Assembly: GCF_025833875.1 (NCBI RefSeq)
Contig: NZ_JAOYOD010000001.1
Span: 1-64,000 of the forward strand
Reading direction: 5' to 3'
DNA: 64,000 nucleotides
Origin: Reichenbachiella ulvae
GTDB taxonomy: Bacteria > Bacteroidota > Bacteroidia > Cytophagales > Cyclobacteriaceae
Position 1 is the stretch's first letter, and each line of letters starts with the position of its first letter. Below the pieces are notes generated by a model. The model searched no databases and was not told the origin of the DNA. It worked only from the letters and a program-made list of their open reading frames with translations. The position numbers and the translations under genes are program-made. This document shows positions 39,456 through 46,657 of the stretch, in pieces.

Positions 39456-40933
39456 TGCAGGGTTTAAGATCTCTATATTATCAGTCGCTAGAAAATCTCC
39501 GGGGATTTTTAATAAAACATTTTCTTGTAAAGAAAATGGATACTCCAATAGGGACATTATTTTTTGTAATAAGCTCCGTGTTTGTTGCGATTGTAAGCGC
39601 AAAGCTTGGTTTACAATTATCAATTGGTATTCTAGGTTTGTTAATTGGATCTATAGTTTTTTTGCTTGTATTTATATCTCCGAAGTATGGATATTTTTTA
39701 TCAATTCTAATTCCATTCATATTCATCCTCCCTGAACGAAAATATCAGATAAATGTACCAGTGGGGCTCTTTATGCAAATATTACCCATATTGGGTATAT
39801 CGGTGATTGTTTTGAAAAAGTTGATGCGTAAGGATTTCTCTTACGGTTTTTTATGGAATGGTGTGACCTATTGTATGCTGGCCATTTTAGCATTCAATGT
39901 TTTTCAGATAGTTAATCCAAACGGCGTGTCAATAGTGGGGACCATGTTTGTCCTAAAAGGAAGTATTAGTATTCTGTGCTGTTATGCTTTGGTGTTGTAT
40001 GTTGTCAATAAGAGATTTTTAAGGACGTTTTTGATTTTATGGTTGTCTTTGGCTTTTATTAGTGCAGTATATGGGTGTGTTCAAGAATGGTTTGGTTTAA
40101 TGTCTTTCGAGGAGGCTTGGGTTAGAGCTGAAGAATTAAGATATAAAAGAATTTTCGTTGCTGGACGTTTTAGAAAATTTTCATTGTTAACTGATCCTGC
40201 ATCTTTTGGTATTTTTATGTCATCTTCAGGATTAGTTTGTCTCATTCTTTGTATAACCACTAAAAATTCTGTTTTAAGGTGGACTACAGGGATTTGTGTG
40301 CCCTTTATGCTACTGGCAATGGGTTACTCAGGTACTCGTACAGCGTATGCCATGTTTGCGGCAGGTTTGATGATGTACGGTTTGATGAGTATTACTAAAC
40401 CAAGAACTATGATTTTAATTGCAATTGGCGGAATTTTGGGTGTTTTTATTCTTTTTGGACCTATTCAAAATCCTACTATTGCAAGAATTCGATCTACTTT
40501 TGATTCTGATGATCCATCATTAGGGGTGCGTGATGAGAATAGAAAATATATTCAATCTTATATACATCAGCATCCTCTTGGGGGAGGTTTAGTTACTACT
40601 GGTCCTTTGGGAGAAAAGTATAACCCTGGCCATGTTTTGGCTGGTTTTCCACCTGATAGTGGTTATTTACAACGAGCCCTGGAGATTGGTCCAATTGGCT
40701 TGGCGATATTCATGATATTTTTATTTGTAGGATTGAAGAATGGAATTGTAAATTACTTTCATTTAAAAAATGAGGAGCTAAAGATGTATACGCTGGCTTT
40801 TGTAATTTTTACTTTTGCTGTAACAGTGTCTATATATGCCCAAATTGCTACCACGGCGATTCCAATGTCATATATTTTTTACCCTGTGATGGGGATTATG
40901 TCCAGAATGAAAGATTTGGATTTTGAAAATTAA
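39455..40933 (+). CDS. O-antigen ligase/polymerase family (WaaL/Wzy-like) membrane protein
   Basis: A 492-residue polytopic protein with about 11-12 hydrophobic helices and a larger external loop (about 355-405, with HQHPLGGGL and PPDSGYLQRALEIGPIG) of the Wzy_C/O-antigen ligase family. It probably polymerises lipid-linked repeat units, or joins finished polymer to lipid A core, on the periplasmic side; sequence alone does not separate these. The GTG start at 39455 is supported by the TAGTG overlap with the preceding small gene. The MBOAT gene begins 11 bases after its stop. Confidence 0.82.
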   Translation: MQGLRSLYYQSLENLRGFLIKHFLVKKMDTPIGTLFFVISSVFVAIVSAKLGLQLSIGILGLLIGSIVFLLVFISPKYGYFLSILIPFIFILPERKYQINVPVGLFMQILPILGISVIVLKKLMRKDFSYGFLWNGVTYCMLAILAFNVFQIVNPNGVSIVGTMFVLKGSISILCCYALVLYVVNKRFLRTFLILWLSLAFISAVYGCVQEWFGLMSFEEAWVRAEELRYKRIFVAGRFRKFSLLTDPASFGIFMSSSGLVCLILCITTKNSVLRWTTGICVPFMLLAMGYSGTRTAYAMFAAGLMMYGLMSITKPRTMILIAIGGILGVFILFGPIQNPTIARIRSTFDSDDPSLGVRDENRKYIQSYIHQHPLGGGLVTTGPLGEKYNPGHVLAGFPPDSGYLQRALEIGPIGLAIFMIFLFVGLKNGIVNYFHLKNEELKMYTLAFVIFTFAVTVSIYAQIATTAIPMSYIFYPVMGIMSRMKDLDFEN

Positions 40934-40944
40934 CCTAAACAAAC

Positions 40945-42366
40945 ATGCTATTTAATTCCCTTCATTTTGCATTTTTTTTTCCCATCGTTGTTTTATTGTA
41001 TGCCATAGTAAAGCAACAACACAGGTGGGTACTAATGTTAGTGGCCAGCTACTATTTTTATATGAGTTGGAATCCCATTTACATTGTACTAATTATGTTC
41101 TCAACGGTAGTTGATTATTTGGTTACCATTGGAATGGGGAAAATTGAAAATATTCACAAAAGAAGGTTTCTCCTTATGTGTAGTTTGATTGCGAACCTGG
41201 GGCTATTATTTTCATTTAAGTATTATGATTTTTTTAATAATGCAATGGCTGATACTCTGGGGCTATTTGGATATGAGTACAGTTATAGTATGTTGAACTT
41301 GTTGCTGCCTGTAGGGATTAGTTTTTACACCTTTCAAACCTTAAGTTATACTTTGGAGGTTTATCACAGAAGAATTGAACCAGAAAGGAATTTTGGAATT
41401 TTTGCTCTTTATGTTTCCTTTTTTCCTCAATTAGTAGCAGGCCCAATTGAGAGACCTCAGCATCTATTACCCCAATTAAAAAAGCTTTCAGATATTATAC
41501 CTGAGAATCTATCAAGAGGTTTGCGTTTGATGTTATGGGGCCTGTTTAAGAAAATGGTGATAGCAGATCGAGCAGCTTATTTTGTCAATGAGGTTTTTAA
41601 TGCCCCTGGAGAGTATCATGGGTTGAGTGTAGTAATTGGAATGGTGTTTTTTTCATTTCAAATATATTGTGACTTTAGTGGGTATTCTGATATGGCCATC
41701 GGTGCTGCAAGAATATTCGGAATTGATTTAATGAAAAATTTTGATTCTCCTTATTTTTCAAAGTCTATTAAAGAGTTTTGGTCTAGATGGCATATTTCAT
41801 TGTCTACTTGGTTTAAGGATTATGTGTACATTCCTCTGGGAGGAAATCGAACCACTACGCCACGATGGATTTTTAATTTGTTTATCACCTTCTTTATTTC
41901 TGGTATATGGCATGGTGCGAATTGGACTTTTGTCATTTGGGGTGCGATTCATGGCCTAGCTATGGCTGTTGAGGCGGTTTCCTCTAAGTTCGAGTTGTTT
42001 CCGATTAAGATGAACCGTTACCTAGCCATAATATGGACATTTGTAATTGTAACGATAGCTTGGGTGTTTTTTAGAGCTAATAAAGTTGGAGATGTTTGGG
42101 TGATTTTTGGAAACGCTTTAGATTTTAGTACTGGTCTGGCGGATTTTAAGTCGATGCGTTTAAGGGATTTGTTTAATGTTGTAATTCCGATTCCATTTAT
42201 ATTAATACTACTAATTGGAGAGAAAATGTTTAAGTTGGAATCATTCAGAAATACATTTTATAGGACATCGTCATTGCGTATGGCATCATACATAGGGATA
42301 ATTGTAATTATCGCCTTTTATGGTGTTTTTAGAGAACAGAGTGATTTTATTTATTTTCAATTCTAA
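40945..42366 (+). CDS. MBOAT family O-acyltransferase (AlgI-like)
   Basis: A 473-residue polytopic membrane protein. Landmarks are LLLPVGISFYTFQTLSY, FFPQLVAGPIERPQHLLPQL, IYCDFSGYSDMAIGAARIFG, FWSRWHISLSTWFKDYVYIPLGG and SGIWHGANW with the catalytic His at 323. This is the AlgI/DltB/PatA subgroup, which passes an acyl group across the inner membrane for transfer to a polysaccharide, usually with an SGNH or AlgX-type partner. The next gene, 6 bases downstream, fits that partner. Together with the AT3 gene this gives the locus two independent acylation routes. Confidence 0.9.
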   Translation: MLFNSLHFAFFFPIVVLLYAIVKQQHRWVLMLVASYYFYMSWNPIYIVLIMFSTVVDYLVTIGMGKIENIHKRRFLLMCSLIANLGLLFSFKYYDFFNNAMADTLGLFGYEYSYSMLNLLLPVGISFYTFQTLSYTLEVYHRRIEPERNFGIFALYVSFFPQLVAGPIERPQHLLPQLKKLSDIIPENLSRGLRLMLWGLFKKMVIADRAAYFVNEVFNAPGEYHGLSVVIGMVFFSFQIYCDFSGYSDMAIGAARIFGIDLMKNFDSPYFSKSIKEFWSRWHISLSTWFKDYVYIPLGGNRTTTPRWIFNLFITFFISGIWHGANWTFVIWGAIHGLAMAVEAVSSKFELFPIKMNRYLAIIWTFVIVTIAWVFFRANKVGDVWVIFGNALDFSTGLADFKSMRLRDLFNVVIPIPFILILLIGEKMFKLESFRNTFYRTSSLRMASYIGIIVIIAFYGVFREQSDFIYFQF

Positions 42367-42372
42367 GTCTAT

Positions 42373-43308
42373 ATGAAGATCATTATGAAAAAGACACTTT
42401 TATTGGTCACTCTTCTGTTAGTGATATTTCTCTTTTTGGACCTACTGTTTACCAGTGTTTATCAAAAAGGAGATTACAGTAAGGAACAATGGTTGATGAA
42501 TTTGAAAGGCGGGACATATGATTATGGAGTATTGGGCAGTTCAAGAGCATATACTACTGTGGACGTTAAATCAATAAATGAACGTACAGGGCTAAATGGG
42601 ATAAATTTAGGGATAGATGGAAGTTTGATTTCTACACAAGCTCTTGTGTTTGAAGTTTTGTTAGATGCTGATAATAAGTTTGATAAGATATTTTTCCAGA
42701 TTGATTCATATAATTCAAATGATGAGGCTATTGGTAAATTTACGAGGCCTAGATTTATGCCTTTTATAAGACAGCCAATTGTTTTTGATCATTTCAAGAA
42801 GTACGGTTTAGAATGGTATGCATATAAATACATCCCTTACCTTAGATATGCTGAATACAATTTTGATTGGGGCCCACATAATTTTTTGAATCATTTGTTA
42901 GAGATTTCTAACCCAGATCATGATGAAGCTGGGAGCTTTTTTTATCCAAACCCTGACTTTGTAGGTGCAAAGAATACTAGTGAGTATCTATTTGATTTAG
43001 ATGGAGAGTACGCTTATCTAAATAGGGTGGTTGATTTATGTAAGAAGAATGGTATTGAAATAATTCTCTTTACTGCTCCCTTAGCAAGTGTTGCGGAAAC
43101 TGAGGCTCATATTGAAAATGCAGATGCATTTAAATTGATATGCGAGGATCTAAAAGTACCCTATTATGATTTTAGAACAATTTATAATGAGGATTATTCA
43201 ATGTTTACTAATTACAATCATCTAAATAGAAAAGGTGTTTCAGACTTTAGTGCTAGACTTGAAAAATTGATCGTTAAAGAACAAAATATGTTAACTGCGA
43301 ATAATTAA
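42373..43308 (+). CDS. SGNH-like periplasmic partner of the MBOAT acyltransferase
   Basis: A 311-residue protein. One N-terminal membrane helix (about 5-27) is followed by a probably periplasmic domain. SGNH-like blocks are LGSSR (block I Ser near 56-57), LGIDGS, QIDSYNSN and a C-terminal NHLNRKG in place of the usual D-x-x-H. This layout resembles the DltD/AlgJ/AlgX-type proteins that take the acyl group from an MBOAT protein and put it on a polymer. The block III Asp is replaced by Asn, which is common in acyl-transferring members but should be checked by structure prediction. The gene is 6 bases after the MBOAT gene and overlaps the convergent sugar transferase gene by 4 bases. Confidence 0.75.
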   Translation: MKIIMKKTLLLVTLLLVIFLFLDLLFTSVYQKGDYSKEQWLMNLKGGTYDYGVLGSSRAYTTVDVKSINERTGLNGINLGIDGSLISTQALVFEVLLDADNKFDKIFFQIDSYNSNDEAIGKFTRPRFMPFIRQPIVFDHFKKYGLEWYAYKYIPYLRYAEYNFDWGPHNFLNHLLEISNPDHDEAGSFFYPNPDFVGAKNTSEYLFDLDGEYAYLNRVVDLCKKNGIEIILFTAPLASVAETEAHIENADAFKLICEDLKVPYYDFRTIYNEDYSMFTNYNHLNRKGVSDFSARLEKLIVKEQNMLTANN

Positions 43309-44432
43309 ACTTTTTCGGCTTGAATAAGGGCTGGGATGGTTTTTAGCATTAATTTGAAGTCAAAAAGCAGTGAATTTTTTCGTACATAAATCCTGTCTAA
43401 CATAATTCTTTCTTCGGCAGACATGTCTCCTTTTCCTCTTTTTAAAGTTTGCCAAAGACCAGTTATTCCAGCAGGCCCTAGAAATCTTTCAGCATGTTCG
43501 TCGGTGGTTAATAATTGAGCTTCATATAGTGGTAAGGGTCGATTCCCTACAATTGACATATCACCTTTTAGTACATTAATTAACTGAGGTAGCTCATCAA
43601 TACTCGTGTTTCTAATGAAATTCCCGATTCGTGTAACTCTTGGATCGTTTTTGATTTTGACAAATTGGTTACCATCCTGATATTGGTTGGCAGTCTCTTT
43701 AAGTTTTTCAAGTTGGGAATCAGCATCTACTTGCATAGATCTAAACTTGTAAAAATCAAAGATCTTATAATTAGTACCAGCTCGCTTCGAAATATAGAAG
43801 ATTGGACCTTTTGATTCGAGCTTTATGATTAATGCAGTCAAGAATAGTAAAGGTGAAACTAGAAGCAGAATGCTCAATGATACAGTTATGTCAAAAGTAC
43901 GTTTGAGAAAGTACATACTGTATTCCTTGTCCTCATTTAATATTGAGTCTTCTTTTGAAAAACCTGCTTCTTTTAACCTTTTATAAAACTTTATTCTTGG
44001 TATTAATGATTTGAATTTAATAGGCTTATGAAAATATTCGTCAGCGCCAATACTTCTAGCTAAATCCTTAGTTTGCTCATTTTTTCTATCAGAGAATACA
44101 ATTAAGGGGACAGTTTTAAAGCTAGAATTTTTCTTGTGTTTTTCAAGCTTTTCAGCGTTTAGCTTAGAAAGAACATTGTCCGAAAGAAGTATAGCCTCAG
44201 GTTTCTTACTGTAGTACGTATTCCAATTAACAATTAAATTGATCAATAGCTCAGGTGATTGCGCATTGATCAACTCATACTTCCCATTTTCGGTGTCCAA
44301 AATTTGTTTAAACAAGGATTCGCCTAAAAAAATGATTATAGGTTGATCCAATGTTTCTTGAATATTGGAAACATGATACTCCACCTTGGACTTATTATCC
44401 AAGTTACTTTCTAAGCTGGCCGTCTCGTTCAC
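43305..44432 (-). CDS. Priming sugar-phosphate transferase fused to an N-terminal receiver-like domain
   Basis: A 375-residue protein. The C-terminal half (about 168-375) is a WcaJ/PglC-like bacterial sugar transferase: one membrane helix (about 176-200), GPIFYISKRAG, FYKFRSM, DELPQLINVLKGDMSIVG with NRP where PRP is usual, and GITGLWQ. It moves a sugar-1-phosphate onto undecaprenyl phosphate to begin repeat-unit synthesis. The N-terminal part (about 28-140) folds like CheY: Asp in LLSDN, Ser in VFSDR and Lys in YFHKP are kept, but the Asp pair after strand 1 is replaced by LGES. It may be a degenerate receiver or bind a partner. The GTG start overlaps the TAG of the upstream response regulator, so the two are coupled. 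Confidence 0.85.
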   Translation of the reverse strand: MNETASLESNLDNKSKVEYHVSNIQETLDQPIIIFLGESLFKQILDTENGKYELINAQSPELLINLIVNWNTYYSKKPEAILLSDNVLSKLNAEKLEKHKKNSSFKTVPLIVFSDRKNEQTKDLARSIGADEYFHKPIKFKSLIPRIKFYKRLKEAGFSKEDSILNEDKEYSMYFLKRTFDITVSLSILLLVSPLLFLTALIIKLESKGPIFYISKRAGTNYKIFDFYKFRSMQVDADSQLEKLKETANQYQDGNQFVKIKNDPRVTRIGNFIRNTSIDELPQLINVLKGDMSIVGNRPLPLYEAQLLTTDEHAERFLGPAGITGLWQTLKRGKGDMSAEERIMLDRIYVRKNSLLFDFKLMLKTIPALIQAEKV

Positions 44433-44851
44433 TACGATTGAATTTTGTTACTACTCTCGTTAGTTACATGTTCAATTGTTTGCAGTAATTGGCTTGGACA
44501 AAACGGCTTTTGGGTATAAGCGCTATAGTCTACTGAAATAGGTATATACTTTACTTCATCTTCAGGTAGGCCTGAAATATAGACCAAAGGTATATGGCTG
44601 TACAGTCCGTTGAGTTTCAAGTATTGACCAAATTCTAACCCACTCATTTCTGACATGGTTACATCTGAAACGACAACATTGGGTATTTTGTCACTTTCTG
44701 AAAGCCATTGTATTGCCTCTATGGCACTAGTGAAAGGATGTACTGTATAATTCTGTTCTAGAATCTTTGTAGTCAATTGACACATCATTTTGTTGTCATC
44801 AACTAACAAAACAGATTTCTTCTGGTTACGGCGGTTTTTTGTTAGGTACAT
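44432..44851 (-). CDS. Stand-alone response regulator (CheY-like receiver)
   Basis: A 139-residue single receiver domain with all key residues: VDDN after strand 1, phospho-acceptor Asp in VVVSDVTM, Ser in VYISG and Lys in TQKPF. There is no output domain. It is the first gene of a two-gene operon with the receiver-fused sugar transferase and shares the TAGTG junction with it, so its likely job is to control that enzyme, or the operon's signalling input, by phosphorylation. The kinase is unknown; the nearest in the window is the TPR kinase at 52806. A promoter with near-ideal spacing lies 132 bases upstream of the start codon. Confidence 0.88.
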   Translation of the reverse strand: MYLTKNRRNQKKSVLLVDDNKMMCQLTTKILEQNYTVHPFTSAIEAIQWLSESDKIPNVVVSDVTMSEMSGLEFGQYLKLNGLYSHIPLVYISGLPEDEVKYIPISVDYSAYTQKPFCPSQLLQTIEHVTNESSNKIQS

Positions 44852-44982
44852 GGTTTAATTTTCTTTATGGTGAAACTACGTCTTAGTATTCATCATAACT
44901 GGTTGAGGTTGTTGGAGTTTTACTTTTATTAAAAGCTTATGACTCTATATAGCTGATAATAGTGATTTAGTACATGCGTTTA

Positions 44983-45013
44983 CAAATCTAGCTTTTATAC
45001 AATTGATCGCAAA
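44983..45013 (-). promoter_or_regulatory. Promoter of the response regulator/sugar transferase operon
   Basis: On the minus strand TTTG (45010-45013), a 19-base spacer and TAGATTTG (44983-44990) match the Bacteroidota housekeeping promoter TTTG-N19-TAnnTTTG at every fixed position. The start site would be near 44976. Confidence 0.65.
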
Positions 45014-45350
45014 CTTTAGACGAAGTAAAAAAAACAAAAACATACCTTTTCTAGGTTTTTTCACCTATGCCACTATTAAATCTTGGTTTTGTTCAATTTT
45101 ATTTGTGCATGTTGGTTGATTAAGATTGAAATTACCACCGGTTTAGAGTAATAATCATCCCTATTTTTAGGGATTCGGTGATTTCTAGTAGGCTAGGGGT
45201 TTTAGATTTTTAACAAAAAGCTGGCTAAAGGAGTACTAAAAACAGATTATTCATACAGGAAACACCAATTATTAATTTGTCAAAAGCTGATTATTAGCAT
45301 TCTTAAGGTAGTTAAATCACAGCTTGGTAAAGTGCAATTTAATATTCGTA

Positions 45351-45376
45351 GTAATTAAATTACAGAGTAATTACTC
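45351..45376. promoter_or_regulatory. Two adjacent palindromes, candidate Rrf2 operator
   Basis: GTAATTAAATTAC (45351-45363) has perfect 6-bp arms around one base, and GAGTAATTACTC (45365-45376) is a perfect 12-bp palindrome. Both contain TAATTA, and they end 10 bases before the Rrf2 start codon. Their place suits autoregulation by the Rrf2 protein. The surrounding DNA is AT-rich, so chance dyads are possible. Confidence 0.45.
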
Positions 45377-45386
45377 CTAATATCAG

Positions 45387-45833
45387 ATGAAACTTTTAAA
45401 TAGTAGTAGTATCTACGCCATCAGAGCTTTACTTTATCTAGATCGACACGCTAGCAAGGATATGTATACTAGCATAAGTGAAATGTCCGAAAAGCTGAGT
45501 ATTAGCTTCCATTTTTTGACCAAAATCATGCAAACTCTGGCTAGAGATGGGATACTTGTGTCGCATCGTGGGCCTACAGGTGGCGTGATGCTTTGTAAGA
45601 AAACGGATCAGATTTATCTAAGAGACATTATCAAAACCTTTGAAGATGAGGGTTTTTATGATGGATGTATGCTGGGGTTAGCTGGTTGTAGCGATGAGAA
45701 CCCTTGTCCCGCCCATGATACTTGGCAAACAATAAAGGATAATCTGAAAACTATGTTCGACAGTTCCACTATTGCTTCCTTAGCAAAGCTGGAGGGAAGA
45801 ATTGGATTAGAACAATTAAAGGAAGGGTATTAA
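45387..45833 (+). CDS. Rrf2-family transcriptional regulator with three-Cys Fe-S motif
   Basis: A 148-residue protein. An N-terminal winged helix-turn-helix (about 5-72; YAIRALLYLDRHA, LSISFHFLTKIMQTLARDGILVSHRGPTGGV) is followed by Cys94, Cys101 and Cys107 (C-x6-C-x5-C), the spacing region that holds an iron-sulfur cluster in IscR, NsrR and RirA. It should therefore sense iron, nitric oxide, oxygen or redox state. The TonB operon begins about 100 bases downstream on the same strand; both have AT-rich palindromes in front. I cannot say which Rrf2 subgroup it belongs to. Confidence 0.88.
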   Translation: MKLLNSSSIYAIRALLYLDRHASKDMYTSISEMSEKLSISFHFLTKIMQTLARDGILVSHRGPTGGVMLCKKTDQIYLRDIIKTFEDEGFYDGCMLGLAGCSDENPCPAHDTWQTIKDNLKTMFDSSTIASLAKLEGRIGLEQLKEGY

Positions 45834-45900
45834 TTCGCTGATAGATTTCTTTGAAGACAGTTTTATTTTTATAAATTGCAGTCCCCTCTATTCTAATGAT

Positions 45901-45917
45901 ACATTAATTATTAATGT
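45901..45917. promoter_or_regulatory. 17-bp perfect palindrome before the TonB-receptor operon
   Basis: ACATTAATTATTAATGT has 8-bp arms around a single T and contains TAATTA like the two dyads before the Rrf2 gene. It covers the first possible ATG of the next gene (45914). A near-consensus promoter (TTTG at 45850-45853, then TAAATTG at 45872-45878) lies upstream, so a bound protein would sit just after the start of transcription. Confidence 0.4.
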
Positions 45918-45934
45918 TGAATCGACCTGTAAAA

Positions 45935-46657
45935 ATGATAAACCGTGTAATTACGACTGCACTGATGTGCATTTTTTTTCCTTTAATTTCCTATGGGCAG
46001 ATATCCGTGGCTTTATTGGATTTGGAAGAGGGTATTGAATCTTGGTATCAAGAAGTTCTAGGACAGAACAATACTCCAATTGCAAATGGTAGCTATTATC
46101 ATATAGATCCACAAACCCCTAGACAACATCAGTTTTTGGCTAGTCCAATTTGGGATATTGGTACTGTGTATATGTATGGACAGCAGTTCGATAGTATTCG
46201 AATATTGTATAACATATATGAAGATCTTTTGATTGTTGAGAATAGTGGGGTTTTTAGGTCCAACTATCAACCGATTGAACCAAATCAGAGGGCGGTGGAT
46301 GAATTTTTTATTCATGGTCAGCATTTCGTGAATATTAATAGTGATTCAATATTCTATGGTCCTGGTTTTTATGAAGAAATTTATAAAGGAGAGAATTTGT
46401 CACTCTATGCTAAACATTTGAAAACCAAGACGGTGAATGATATGGAGGTTCAATACTTAAAGGAAAATCAATACTTCATTGATGTCGGTGGGCATTATGA
46501 GAAGTATGTAAATAGGAGGACTCTTTATAAAATGTTTCCATCACATAAGAAGGAAATAAGATCATTTGCCAACCGAAATGGAGTTAAGGGTAAAAACGAA
46601 ACATCCATTTATAACCTGATTGTTTATTGCGAACAATTCGTGAATAATTATGAATAA
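45935..46657 (+). CDS. Exported protein of unknown function, first gene of the TonB-receptor operon
   Basis: About 240 residues with a signal peptide (MINRVITTALMCIFFPLISYGQ). I chose the ATG at 45935 because the earlier ATG at 45914 lies inside a perfect palindrome and would lengthen the signal peptide's charged start by seven residues. The rest is soluble, rich in Tyr and Asn, with no motif I recognise; the repeated F/Y-E-N/D-x-L patterns suggest beta structure. Its last 8 bases overlap the TonB receptor gene, so the proteins are probably made together and may work together in the periplasm. Confidence 0.65.
   Translation: MINRVITTALMCIFFPLISYGQISVALLDLEEGIESWYQEVLGQNNTPIANGSYYHIDPQTPRQHQFLASPIWDIGTVYMYGQQFDSIRILYNIYEDLLIVENSGVFRSNYQPIEPNQRAVDEFFIHGQHFVNINSDSIFYGPGFYEEIYKGENLSLYAKHLKTKTVNDMEVQYLKENQYFIDVGGHYEKYVNRRTLYKMFPSHKKEIRSFANRNGVKGKNETSIYNLIVYCEQFVNNYE

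Larger units (their letters stand above)
44852..45386. other. 535-bp divergent intergenic region
   Basis: It separates the response regulator/sugar transferase operon (minus) from the Rrf2 regulator (plus). It holds the promoter at 44983-45013 and two palindromes at 45351-45376, listed separately. The leader of the minus operon would be about 125 bases, AT-rich, with no clear hairpin. Between about 45015 and 45320 I see no convincing gene, RNA or repeat. Confidence 0.5.
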
